Shown here: piece by piece, positions 32,230 through 40,579 of the stretch | Position numbering within the stretch: the stretch's first letter is position 1 | How the letters are laid out: the number at the start of each line of letters is the position of its first letter | Assembly: GCA_028710415.1 (NCBI GenBank) | Contig: JAQTUE010000002.1 | Coordinates: 1 to 64,000, forward strand | Direction of reading: 5' to 3' | Length of the DNA stretch: 64,000 nucleotides | Origin: Paludibacter sp. | GTDB lineage: Bacteria > Bacteroidota > Bacteroidia > Bacteroidales > Paludibacteraceae | Notes under the pieces: model-generated | What the model saw: only the letters and a program-made list of their open reading frames with translations | Told to the model about the DNA's origin: nothing | The model's database searches: none | Program-made: the position numbers and the translations under genes

Positions 32230-33753
32230 ATGAAAAATCACACCCTCAATTTCGTTGTTGTACTTCTCCTTTCTGCAAATGTTTTCATGCTGTCAGCTCA
32301 GGAAAGTACTGAAGGTAAATTTAAAGCAACCGATGAATCTTTGAAACAGTATCAATATCCAGCCTGGTTTCGGGATGCTAAATTTGGTATCTGGGCTCAT
32401 TGGGGACCACAGGCTGTTCCCCGTCAGGGTGACTGGTATGCCCGTAAATTATACATGCAGACGGGAAGTAACTGGGAAACGGAAACGTACAATTCTCATC
32501 TAAAAACATATGGCCATCCTTCCGTTTCAGGGTATAAGGACATCATTCCTTTGTGGAAAGCCGAGAAATGGAACCCGGAAGAATTGATGAAGCTTTATAA
32601 AAGAGTGGGAGCAAAGTATTTTGTAAGCATGGGTACACATCATGATAATTTCTTTCTATGGAACTCAAAAATTCACAGATGGAACTCTATAAATATGGGT
32701 CCTAAAAAAGACGTTGTGGGTTTATGGCAAAAGGCTGCCCAACACGAGGGATTGCGTTTTGGTGTTTCCGAACATCTGGCTGCCAGTTATACCTGGTTCC
32801 AGACTGCCCATGGGTCTGATAAAACCGGGGATAAAGCAGGTGTGCCTTATGATGGAAATGATCCCCAATATGAAGATTTGTACCATGCTAAAGCGGAACC
32901 GGGTGATAACGGTTGGCTCACGATTAACCCGGTCTGGCAGAAAGAGTGGTTCAACTGTATTGAGGAACTCATTGATAGGTATCATCCTGATTTTTTGTAT
33001 TCCGATAGCAAGCTGCCTTTTGAAAATACTGGAAGAAGTATGATTGCCCATTATTACAATCAGGATATGAAGAAAAATAATGGCAAACTCGAAGCGGTAT
33101 ATACCTGCAAGGAACCTTCAAATGGTCGTTTTGCACAGGATGTGGAACGTGGTGTGTTGGATTCCATCAGCGAATTCCCATGGCAGACCGATACATCCAT
33201 TGGCGATTGGTACTATCGTACCGGCCAGAAATACAAAACATCTGATGAAGTGATTCAAATGCTGGTGGATATTGTCAGTAAAAACGGGAACCTGCTGTTG
33301 AATGTGGTTCAGACGCCCGAAGGTGATCTGGAACCCGATGTACTGAATATCCTGGAAAAAATTGCAGACTGGACCAAGGTGAATGGAGAAGCAATATATG
33401 GAACCCGCCCCTGGAAAGTTTACGGGGAAGGGCCTTCAACCAATAAAAACCAGGAGAAAGGTCAGTTTGGCGGAGTCAAGGATATTCGTGACTATCAGCC
33501 AACTGACCTGCGGTTTACAACGAAGGATGGTGTACTGTACATTTTTTGCATGAATGCACCAACCGAAGGAATCCAGGTAAAATCGCTGGGTAAATTGTCG
33601 GCCTATTCCAAGAAAGCCATTGCATCCATATCGATGCTGGGAAGCAAGTCGAAAATACAATGGAAGCAAGGGGAAGGGGAATTGTCTATCACGAAGCCGG
33701 CAGATTTGCCATCCTCTAAAGTAATTACTTTTGCAGTAACATTCAAAAAATAA
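32230..33753 (+). CDS. GH29 alpha-L-fucosidase
   Basis: 507 residues with a signal peptide (about 1-23, LLLSANVFMLSAQ). Catalytic barrel: YPAWFRDAKFGIWAHWGPQA, AKYFVSMGTHHDNFFLWNSK, RFGVSEHLAASYTWF, and the nucleophile in PDFLYSDSKLPF (Asp259). A beta-sandwich C-terminal domain follows from about residue 400 (DLRFTTKDGVLYIFCMN). Releases terminal L-fucose from host or algal/plant glycans in the periplasm. Its presence fixes fucose as the likely sugar of the locus. No T9SS domain. Confidence 0.93.
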   Translation: MKNHTLNFVVVLLLSANVFMLSAQESTEGKFKATDESLKQYQYPAWFRDAKFGIWAHWGPQAVPRQGDWYARKLYMQTGSNWETETYNSHLKTYGHPSVSGYKDIIPLWKAEKWNPEELMKLYKRVGAKYFVSMGTHHDNFFLWNSKIHRWNSINMGPKKDVVGLWQKAAQHEGLRFGVSEHLAASYTWFQTAHGSDKTGDKAGVPYDGNDPQYEDLYHAKAEPGDNGWLTINPVWQKEWFNCIEELIDRYHPDFLYSDSKLPFENTGRSMIAHYYNQDMKKNNGKLEAVYTCKEPSNGRFAQDVERGVLDSISEFPWQTDTSIGDWYYRTGQKYKTSDEVIQMLVDIVSKNGNLLLNVVQTPEGDLEPDVLNILEKIADWTKVNGEAIYGTRPWKVYGEGPSTNKNQEKGQFGGVKDIRDYQPTDLRFTTKDGVLYIFCMNAPTEGIQVKSLGKLSAYSKKAIASISMLGSKSKIQWKQGEGELSITKPADLPSSKVITFAVTFKK

Positions 33754-33878
33754 GATCTTCTTTAATTCCGGTGATTTGAAAGTAAGAATCAAATTTCAGA
33801 TCTGTTTTTTAGAATTACAATGAACTAAAATGTTCAACTGGGTTTGTTGTGGAACCAATAAAAACAAATAAATATATC

Positions 33879-34019
33879 ACCACATAAGTTACAAAAGAAC
33901 ACAAATGTACAAATTCTTTTAAAAATTCAGAAACCGCTTAAAAGCAATCCTTTTGTGTTCTTATTCATAATGATTTCAAATATTAAACTTTTGTGGTTGC
34001 TTTTGTCACTCTTGTGGTT
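33879..34019. repeat. AACCACAATAG element, diverged copy
   Basis: 141 bp, the same length as the three clear copies. Left arm ACCACATAAGTTACAAAAGA; right arm TTTTGTCACTCTTGTGGTTT. The arms still pair imperfectly. It lies 125 bases after the fucosidase stop. Confidence 0.6.
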
Positions 34020-34104
34020 TAAAATATTTCTTCACAGGAAAACCAGTAGAACCAATTAAAAGAACTTTGCATTCAGAGTGATGTTTCAAACTGTATTTTT
34101 AATA

Positions 34105-34146
34105 AATAGTTTTACCGGCTTTAGGGCTTGTAAAACTATTTTTTGT
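34105..34146 (+). terminator. Terminator of the fucose unit
   Basis: AATAGTTTTAC (34105-34115) and GTAAAACTATT (34130-34140) form a perfect 11-base stem followed by TTTTG. It is about 350 bases after the fucosidase gene and just before the lpdA promoter. Confidence 0.75.
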
Positions 34147-34176
34147 TTCTGTTCATTAAAATATACATTTTAATAA

Positions 34177-34185
34177 TAACTTTGC
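34177..34185 (+). promoter_or_regulatory. lpdA promoter (-7 box)
   Basis: TAACTTTGC fits TAnnTTTG. The start codon is about 260 bases downstream; the leader contains a complete 139-bp inverted-repeat element. Confidence 0.6.
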
Positions 34186-34269
34186 AACTCAATTTCTATC
34201 CTGAATTGTTATAGGTCTAATTACATTATATAAGTCCTGCTTATCTAAAATAAAAAGATAATTAATGCT

Positions 34270-34408
34270 AACCACAATAGGCACATTAGTACACATTAAT
34301 AAGACTGAAAAGGACACAATTTAAAAGACTTGACGGTATTTTAAATTAAATTCATCAAGCTTAATAAATACAATTTTTCTATTGTGAACTATTGTGCCTA
34401 TTGTGGTT
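34270..34408. repeat. AACCACAATAG element, copy 2
   Basis: 139 bp. Left arm AACCACAATAGGCACATTAG, right arm CTATTGTGCCTATTGTGGTT. It sits in the lpdA leader, 35 bases before the start codon. Confidence 0.85.
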
Positions 34409-34443
34409 CGTCTTTTCTTTACAATGTTTAATTCTATAAATTA

Positions 34444-35805
34444 ATGAATATGTACGATTTAATGATTATCGGCGGTGGTCCTGCCGGGTATGTGGCTGCC
34501 GAGCGTGCCGGGCATAACGGACTTTCAGTTATCATGTTCGAGAAGAAGGCTCTGGGAGGCGTTTGTTTGAACGAAGGGTGTATTCCGACCAAAACTATGC
34601 TTTATAGTGCGAAAATATACGAGAATGCCCTCCACGGTGATAAATACGGTATCTACGGCGATAATATCCGTTTCGATTACGGAAAGATCCTTGCCCGTAA
34701 GAATAAGATAGTGCGCAAGCTGGTGGCCGGGGTAGCTGCCAAAATGAAGTCAAACCAGGTTACAGTGGTCAATGGTGATGCCATGATCCAACAGAAAACC
34801 GCTGCTGGAGTTGAAGTGACCTGCAACGGTGAAACCTACACGGGTGCCAACCTGCTTATCTGTACAGGTTCCGAAGCCTTTGTGCCGCCCATCCCGGGAC
34901 TGGAGCAGGTGAGTGACATTATCCTGACAAACCGCGAGATACTCGACCTGAAGGAACTGCCGGCATCGCTGGTAATCATCGGGGGTGGAGTTATCGGAAT
35001 GGAATTTGCCAGTTTCTATAATAGCCTGGGCGCAAAGGTAACCGTCGTGGAGATGCTTCCTGAAATACTCGGGGGCATTGACTTCGAACTCTCAGCCATG
35101 CTTCGCGATATTTACACCAAGAAAGGCATTGAATTCCATCTGCAGGCCAAGGTGGTGAAGGTGGAAGGGAATAAGGTTATCTTCGAGAAAGACGGCCAGA
35201 CCTCTTCGGTAGAAGGTGAGAAGATTCTCGTCAGTGTCGGCCGTCGTGCTGTCACCAAAGGCTTTGGACTGGAAAACCTGTCGGTCGAGCTGGATCGTGG
35301 TGGGATTAAAACGGATGAGAAGATGCGCACCAATGTACCCAATGTCTATGCGGCGGGCGATGTGACCGGATTCTCTTTGCTGGCCCATACCGCCATGCGC
35401 GAAGGTGAAGTGGTGGTGAACAACCTTTCGGGACGTGAAGACCGCATGCGGTACAACGCCATTCCCGGGGTAGTTTATACCAATCCGGAAGTGGCCTCGG
35501 TGGGTGAAACCGAAGAATCTGCCAAAGCAAAAGGGATTGCATTTAAGGTTGCTAAGCTTCCCATGGCGTTTGCTGGTCGTTTTATGGCCGAAAATGAAGG
35601 TGGAAACGGGCTGTGCAAAGTGCTCGTGGGTGAAAAGTACGGCGAAGTGCTCGGGGTACACATGCTTGGAAACCCTTCCAGTGAAATCATTTATGGTGCC
35701 TGCATGGCCATTGAGCAGGAAATGACCCTGACTGAAATGCAGGAAGTGGTAGTACCGCATCCTACGGTGAGTGAAATATTCAAGGAAACCATTTTTGCCT
35801 TCTGA
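34444..35805 (+). CDS. lpdA: Dihydrolipoyl dehydrogenase
   Basis: 453 residues. FAD enzyme that reoxidises dihydrolipoamide in 2-oxoacid dehydrogenase or glycine cleavage complexes. FAD site LMIIGGGPAGYVAAERAG, redox disulfide Cys41/Cys46 (GGVCLNEGCIPTK), NAD site LVIIGGGVIGMEFASFYNSL, second FAD motif VPNVYAAGDVTG, and the dimer-interface catalytic His-Glu near the end (VVPHPTVSEIFKET). No E1/E2 genes adjoin it. Confidence 0.95.
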   Translation: MNMYDLMIIGGGPAGYVAAERAGHNGLSVIMFEKKALGGVCLNEGCIPTKTMLYSAKIYENALHGDKYGIYGDNIRFDYGKILARKNKIVRKLVAGVAAKMKSNQVTVVNGDAMIQQKTAAGVEVTCNGETYTGANLLICTGSEAFVPPIPGLEQVSDIILTNREILDLKELPASLVIIGGGVIGMEFASFYNSLGAKVTVVEMLPEILGGIDFELSAMLRDIYTKKGIEFHLQAKVVKVEGNKVIFEKDGQTSSVEGEKILVSVGRRAVTKGFGLENLSVELDRGGIKTDEKMRTNVPNVYAAGDVTGFSLLAHTAMREGEVVVNNLSGREDRMRYNAIPGVVYTNPEVASVGETEESAKAKGIAFKVAKLPMAFAGRFMAENEGGNGLCKVLVGEKYGEVLGVHMLGNPSSEIIYGACMAIEQEMTLTEMQEVVVPHPTVSEIFKETIFAF

Positions 35806-35830
35806 TTCTACAATATCAAAATAACTAACG

Positions 35831-35972
35831 AACCACAATAGACACAATAGTTCACAATAGAAATAATGTTTTTGACTATTTTGTTCTGTTGAAAATCATA
35901 AAACACTGTCAGGGTTTTACCTACTGTGTTCTTTTCTGATTTGTTTGGTGTTCTATTGTGTCTATTGTGGTT
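35831..35972. repeat. AACCACAATAG element, copy 3
   Basis: 142 bp. Left arm AACCACAATAGACACAATAG, right arm CTATTGTGTCTATTGTGGTT. Located 25 bases after the lpdA stop, so lpdA is bracketed by two copies. The remaining stretch to 36260 holds a TCCGCGTAAATC-type word repeat (36095-36135) and AT-rich DNA. Confidence 0.85.
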
Positions 35973-36267
35973 TGAATTATTTAGTTAGCTTTAATTTAGT
36001 CTAGCTGGTTTATCATTTAAATAAATCAGAGCTAAACTCCCGCAAGTTTGAATTGATAGAAATGAACAAATCAATTCAAACTTGTTTGAATTAAATCCGT
36101 TTTTAATCCGCCAAATCTGCGTAAATCCGCGTTCTAATCTTATAAGTTTAAAATGTGTATTCAATTTTATTCCTTCTGAAATCAGGAGAATAAACTAAAA
36201 ATCGATCAAGAATTGGATTTTAGGCAACTTTTTTCTCTTGAAAATTTCGGAATTTAAAAATAAAACG

Positions 36268-36276
36268 TATCTTTGC
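36268..36276 (+). promoter_or_regulatory. tRNA promoter (-7 box)
   Basis: TATCTTTGC, exact -7 consensus, 33 bases before the broken tRNA-Gly and about 140 before the intact one. Confidence 0.65.
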
Positions 36277-36308
36277 ACCCGCTTTGAGAGAAAAGCGAGA
36301 TACATTTT

Positions 36309-36374
<66 letters not shown>

Positions 36375-36418
36375 GGAAATAGTAAAATAGTATTCAATTA
36401 TCAACAATAAAATAGATT

Positions 36419-36491
<73 letters not shown>

Positions 36492-36522
36492 CATTTTATA
36501 CTTATTTTTTACAGAGTATCAG

Positions 36523-36605
36523 GCCCGGATGGTGGAATGGTAGACACGAAGGACTTAAAATCCTTTGGCTTCACGGCTGTGCGGGTTCAAGTCCCGCTTC
36601 GGGTA
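36523..36605 (+). tRNA. tRNA-Leu (TAA)
   Basis: 83 bases. Acceptor GCCCGGA pairs with TTCGGGT (two G-U pairs); anticodon arm AAGGACTTAAAATCCTT with TAA; long class II variable arm; T arm GCGGGTTCAAGTCCCGC. CCA is not encoded. Confidence 0.95.
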
Positions 36606-36613
36606 CTCAATTG

Positions 36614-36646
36614 CCCTCTTAATCACATGATTAGGAGGGTTTTTTT
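36614..36646 (+). terminator. tRNA operon terminator
   Basis: CCCTCTTAATCA and TGATTAGGAGGG pair around CA, followed by seven T, directly after tRNA-Leu. Confidence 0.85.
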
Positions 36647-36883
36647 ATGCCCTGTGGTCAACGCTCCCCTCATTTTAATTTCTCCCGTCAGTTCCTGATG
36701 AGTGTCCCGGTTAATGTCGGGTGTCTCTATTCCTCCCCGAAACACCTCAGCCGGACAATAAAAACAATCCTTCAAAAATTCATTCTGCGAAGCGTTCTAT
36801 CCAGACATCCAAATCTTTCATTTTCCGATTCATTTTATTCTTCAAGCCTCCTGAATCCGGTTGGTACTTATTCGGGGTTCAGT

Positions 36884-36938
36884 TAGGGTTGAGATAGGGT
36901 TGAGATAGGGTTGAGATAGGGTTGAGATAGGGTTAGGA
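36884..36938. repeat. 11-bp tandem repeat TAGGGTTGAGA
   Basis: Four perfect units of TAGGGTTGAGA (36884-36927) and a degenerate fifth. The next 50 bases contain partly complementary stretches (AATTGAACCCTAATTGAACC, CCCTCTCAACCCCCTC), so the region can fold. Between 36650 and 36880, and between 36990 and 37200, I see no gene or repeat I can support. Confidence 0.8.
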
Positions 36939-37211
36939 TAGGTAGACCTAATTGAACCCTAATTGAACCCCTTCGAAACTCCCTCTCAACCCCCTCTGAA
37001 GTAGGATCAAGTGAAGACCAGGATCCAACGTAGTTTCTTTCATATTGACACGCTCGCTCCCGGCAAGCAAGTCGATCATTCAAGCGTGCGGGTCGTGGAT
37101 CAAAGCGAGCAGGTTGGGAGGAAAGAAGGACCAAAGTATGCCGGAAATTTAGAATTGTATTGTAATTTTAATGAAAAGGTGTTGTTCTGTATGGAATTCT
37201 GAAATTTCAGG

Positions 37212-37220
37212 TATATTTGC
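37212..37220 (+). promoter_or_regulatory. -7 promoter box before a gene remnant
   Basis: TATATTTGC matches TAnnTTTG and lies 25 bases before the short frame at 37245. Confidence 0.5.
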
Positions 37221-37244
37221 AGGGAAATTTAAGATTTTAAGGAG

Positions 37245-37387
37245 TTGGAGTTTGATTATAAACTTTTTTTAGACAACTAATACAAACATTTATCCAAAGT
37301 ATTGACTTTGAGTATTATGATACTTTAAATAACTTGCCAGAAGGCACATATGAATTTGAAAATGGTAAATTTATTCAAACTAATTAG
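37245..37387 (+). pseudogene. Short frameshifted gene remnant
   Basis: From a TTG at 37245 the frame gives LEFDYKLFLDN and stops. One extra T in the T7 run at 37264-37270 would join it to an open frame giving SIDFEYYDTLNNLPEGTYEF and a stop at 37387, about 47 residues in all. The pattern is unrecognised. It could be a decayed cargo gene or a real frameshift. Confidence 0.35.
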
Positions 37388-37415
37388 CAATCCAGTCAGA
37401 ATATATTTGGTATAG

Positions 37416-37649
37416 GTATCTTGTGTTGTCTTATTTTGTGTCATAGGAATTCCTCTCCTGTCGATTAATAGAAGTGGCGGTGAGCAAGTTCCTCTTACAT
37501 TATTAAGTTTAGCAATAAAGATATTTATTTATGGACTTAATTTATTAAGTTTAATATTGTCTTTTAAAAATGATTGGTTGAAAAAGTATTGGTTATTAAA
37601 CTTAATTGTTTTTCTTATCACTATGGCTATTTTAATACCGTTCGGATAA
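37416..37649 (+). pseudogene. Remnant of a small membrane protein
   Basis: An open frame of 77 codons with no acceptable start codon near its beginning. It encodes two or three hydrophobic segments (CVVLFCVIGIPLLSI, TLLSLAIKIFIYGLNLLSLI, YWLLNLIVFLITMAILIPFG) and ends in TAA. It has the look of a small multi-helix membrane protein that lost its start. No family assignment. Confidence 0.4.
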
Positions 37650-37801
37650 CAGAAATAGCAGTAGAACAGATTTAGAAATATCCAGGAAAATAATGAAATA
37701 ACTGTTACTGTAAAATGATGATATATGAGACATGTATTAATAATAATTGTTCCTGTTATAATATTTGTAGCTTTGCTTTATATAAATATTATAATGATAT
37801 T

Positions 37802-37855
37802 TCAGTCCAAACGGATATGTACTTCATTAATAATATGAGAGAATATTGAATTTGC
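37802..37855 (+). repeat. Cassette repeat, left-half remnant
   Basis: CGGATATGTACTTCATTAAT then ATGAGAGAATATTGAA corresponds to the left half of the family; the right half is not recognisable. It precedes the 37994 gene by about 140 bases. Confidence 0.55.
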
Positions 37856-37993
37856 TTAACGGGTTTGCAAATCAAAACAACAAACATGACTATTCTGATA
37901 ATTAGCTAAGTTGGCAAATACAAAAGGAAATGATAAAAATGCTTCTCTGTTGTTTATAGCATTCAAATAAATATAAAAAATAACAATGTGAAA

Positions 37994-38809
37994 ATGAAAT
38001 TAGTTACAAGTATTTTAGTGGCTCTGTTGAGTCTGAACGCTCTAGCGCAGAGTAAACCAAAAATAGTAGACGAAGTAATGGTCTTGTCAGGATTGAAAGA
38101 TCAACTTTCAAGGCTTGATGGTACTATTGGCTCAAAAATAGAAGAGAAAAAGAGTACCTTCTCTACACCCGAGCAATATGAACAGTTTAAAACAATCATG
38201 ACGAAAGGGTTGAATTCGCAGAATGCAGTAAAATACTTTGCAGAATATCTTGAAAAATACTCGAAGGAAGACAGTATGAGACTGGTAGTAACGTTTTTCG
38301 ATAATCCATTTATGCAGGAATTCAACCGGATAGAAAAAGAGGCAGCTTCGCCTGAAAAACAAAAGGATATGGTTGCATATTTTCAAACCTTGAAAGACAC
38401 TCCGCCTGCACAGGGCCGTATACAGCAGTTGGTTACCCTCAATCAGGAAATGAGATCCTCAGAACTGACACTTAAATTGCTGAAAAACCTGATTTTATCA
38501 ATGATAAAGGGTGCTAATTACAATCAGCCAAAAGATAAACAAATATCGGACGAAGAGATAAAAAATAAACTGGCAACATCACTGCCTGCTAATTTTGAAC
38601 AACAGCTGGCGAATCAGCTTATTGCATTTGCACTTTTTACCTACAAGGATGTCCCCGACCAAAAGTTGAACCAGTATGTCGAAGTGTGGAATACCCAGAC
38701 AGGGAAATATGGCCTCGACCGACTATTGAATGCTTTAGATTATTCTTTCTCCAAAATGTCTGAGATAACTGGAAGTTCATTTTCAATTCTGGAAAAGAGT
38801 AAGAATTAG
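37994..38809 (+). CDS. Secreted DUF2059-like protein
   Basis: 271 residues from the ATG at 37994; a GTG two codons upstream is the alternative. Signal peptide 1-18 (LVTSILVALLSLNALA, cleavage after AQ). The mature protein is entirely helical and lysine/glutamine-rich, with a repeated helical pattern including YFAEYLEKYSKEDSMRLVVT and NPFMQEFNRIEKEAA; the L-x-x-(F/Y)-(F/Y)-x-(S/N)-P-x-x-x-x-F-x-x motif resembles the DUF2059 family of exported proteins. Function unknown. Bounded by repeat remnants on both sides (37802, 38873). Confidence 0.7.
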   Translation: MKLVTSILVALLSLNALAQSKPKIVDEVMVLSGLKDQLSRLDGTIGSKIEEKKSTFSTPEQYEQFKTIMTKGLNSQNAVKYFAEYLEKYSKEDSMRLVVTFFDNPFMQEFNRIEKEAASPEKQKDMVAYFQTLKDTPPAQGRIQQLVTLNQEMRSSELTLKLLKNLILSMIKGANYNQPKDKQISDEEIKNKLATSLPANFEQQLANQLIAFALFTYKDVPDQKLNQYVEVWNTQTGKYGLDRLLNALDYSFSKMSEITGSSFSILEKSKN

Positions 38810-38872
38810 CGTAAAAATGCTGGATTTACATTCAATTAATTAAATGAGTAAAGCTTCAAATTTGCTATTGTC

Positions 38873-38940
38873 TGTCCTTAAGAATATGTTCTTAATTAAA
38901 TGATAAGATAGTGAATCTGATTACTGAAATATGTAACCCT
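38873..38940 (+). repeat. Cassette repeat, degenerate copy
   Basis: GTCCTTAAGAATATGTTCTT, AATTAAATGATAAGATAGTG, then ATTACTGAAATATGTAAC. Left-half positions are conserved; the right end is lost. Confidence 0.55.
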
Positions 38941-39029
38941 GGGTTCATAAATTATTAGGATTTTTATTTAAAAAAAGAAATGAGGATTTTATATAATTAA
39001 CTCCATAAGAAATAATAAAATTAATAGTT

Positions 39030-39509
39030 GTGGTTGAGATAAATAAAATTAATGATCAGAGTAAAGGGATTGAAGCTGTTGAAGAAGTAATAGCTTTATC
39101 AATTGAAGCCCAAAAGTATTTAAATTCTTTTGTTTGGTGCAATAAGATTTTAAATGGCTGGTTAGTTAAAGATTGGGGATATATGCTATGTATATTTTAT
39201 TTCGAAATAGACTCAGTCCCACAAAGCGGTGCAGATAAATTTGTTTGGATTATTGTTGGTGATCTACCTTCTGCATACATTGATATAGAAAGTGCACATA
39301 ATGAGTTAGAAGCTTTTGAAGTATATGTTTTTTTGATGGAAGAATGGATTACTAATGTAGAACAAGGAAAATCAGTTGATGATTGCTTTCCTATTAATGT
39401 AAAGCCTTCAAAGAAACATGCAAATATGCTATCGAATAGGGTGAAAATAATAAAAAGCGATTTTATTACAGAGCTTTTAAAAAGTGGTAATTCTTTAAAT
39501 GCCAAATAA
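39030..39509 (+). CDS. Immunity-like small protein
   Basis: 159 residues with a probable GTG start at 39030. No signal peptide. The centre DKFVWIIVGDLPSAYIDIES followed by ELEAFEVYVFLMEEWITNVE and a C-terminal P-I-N-V-K-P-S-K-K-H-A-N-M-L-x-x-R block is a pattern I associate with small soluble proteins encoded beside polymorphic toxins (G-D-L-P-x-A-Y, then an alternating helix with E-x-W). The assignment is tentative. It lies between a degenerate repeat (38873) and the tandem type B repeats, so it is a cassette like those at the window start. Confidence 0.6.
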   Translation: MVEINKINDQSKGIEAVEEVIALSIEAQKYLNSFVWCNKILNGWLVKDWGYMLCIFYFEIDSVPQSGADKFVWIIVGDLPSAYIDIESAHNELEAFEVYVFLMEEWITNVEQGKSVDDCFPINVKPSKKHANMLSNRVKIIKSDFITELLKSGNSLNAK

Positions 39510-39521
39510 CAGTTATTGCAA

Positions 39522-39945
39522 CTTTCTTCCGGATAAGCTCTTAATTAAATGAGACAAAGGTATTCTGTTAGGATGTTGGTGGGAAAAACAGGTTCTGACT
39601 TTCGCGATATGGAAATCGCGAGTCCCCAATAATCCTATTATTCCTAATAAAGATACCCTTTCATCTAAAGAAATCCTATCTTTCAAGATATGTCCATCAT
39701 TAAATGAGAAAAAGGTTTGCAGGCAGGATGTTGGTAGGAGAAACAGGATATGAAATTCGCGATATGGAAATCGCGACTCCCCAATAATCCTATTATTCCT
39801 AATAAAGATACCCTTTCATCCAAAGAAATCCTATCTTTCAAGATATGTCCATCATTAAATGAGAAAATGGTATGCTGGTAGGAGGTTGGTAGGAGAAACA
39901 GGATATGAAATTCGCGATATGGAAATCGCGACTCCCCATTAAACC
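39522..39945 (+). repeat. Tandem type B cassette repeats (155-bp period)
   Basis: Three type B copies (about 39522-39620, 39684-39775, 39836-39930). Each carries ATTAAATGAGA, then GGTTGGTGGGA or GGTTGGTAGGA, AACAGG and the hairpin TTCGCGATATGGAAATCGCG. From 39621 the DNA repeats with an exact 155-base period (starts of the A-(G/C)-TCCCC segment at 39621, 39776 and 39931). The linker AATAATCCTATTATTCCTAA is part of the unit. No gene lies within. Confidence 0.85.
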
Positions 39946-40043
39946 TAATAATTCCAATCAATCCTATTAAACTTATTAATCCCAACAAACCATCAACCTT
40001 TCAAACCTTTCAAACCCTTCAAACTCTTCAACCCAAAGAAACT

Positions 40044-40091
40044 CAAAGAAACCCACCGGAACTATTAATATCCGGTGGGTTTCTTTGGTAT
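40044..40091. terminator. Strong hairpin terminator
   Basis: CAAAGAAACCCACCGGA (40044-40060) pairs perfectly with TCCGGTGGGTTTCTTTG (40071-40087). T-rich and A-rich tracts are part of the stem, so it can work in both directions. A TTTCAAACC-type word repeat lies just before it. The stretch 40092-40579 upstream of the pectinesterase shows no other feature I can support. Confidence 0.75.
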
Positions 40092-40579
40092 AAATGGAAA
40101 ATGTGTTGCTAAATACCAGACAGAAGTGACAGCTAAAATACTGCACTATGATAGTTCGTAGTGTTGACAGGTATTTGCATTCGAAGTGACCTTAAAAGAT
40201 TATTGTTCACAGTATTAAAAGAATTAAAATTATGAACATAAAATCTTATTAGTGGTTTTAGAGTTTACCAATGAGTGTATTTTATATTCTTCCGGAAAAT
40301 GATTCATATACGGAAGCATGCACCCGAAATCTCTTAATAAGTCATGTGGCGGTAACTCATAAAAATATTGCTTCTGCGAATTTACTTTAAGGCAATTGAG
40401 TAATAGGAACAATTTAATTTGTATTTTAAATGCAAATGAATGTACCAACAGCGTTCTTTTCTTTAATAAACAGGTCATTCTGTCTTTTCAGGCACTACTA
40501 TTTCAAACGATTAAAAATAAATACAATCTGATTCTTGATTTCTTAGATTTTTTATTGCAAACATTAATATCTATTGTTT

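Noticed and set aside
35092-35847. 251-codon minus-strand frame opposite lpdA
   Set aside because: lpdA is certain by motifs throughout; this frame is its antisense shadow.
36883-37134. 83-codon minus-strand frame over the 11-bp tandem repeat
   Set aside because: The translation is repeat-driven and has no family or start context.
39522-39945. CRISPR array
   Set aside because: The 155-base units include the whole spacer, so spacers do not vary; there are no cas genes.
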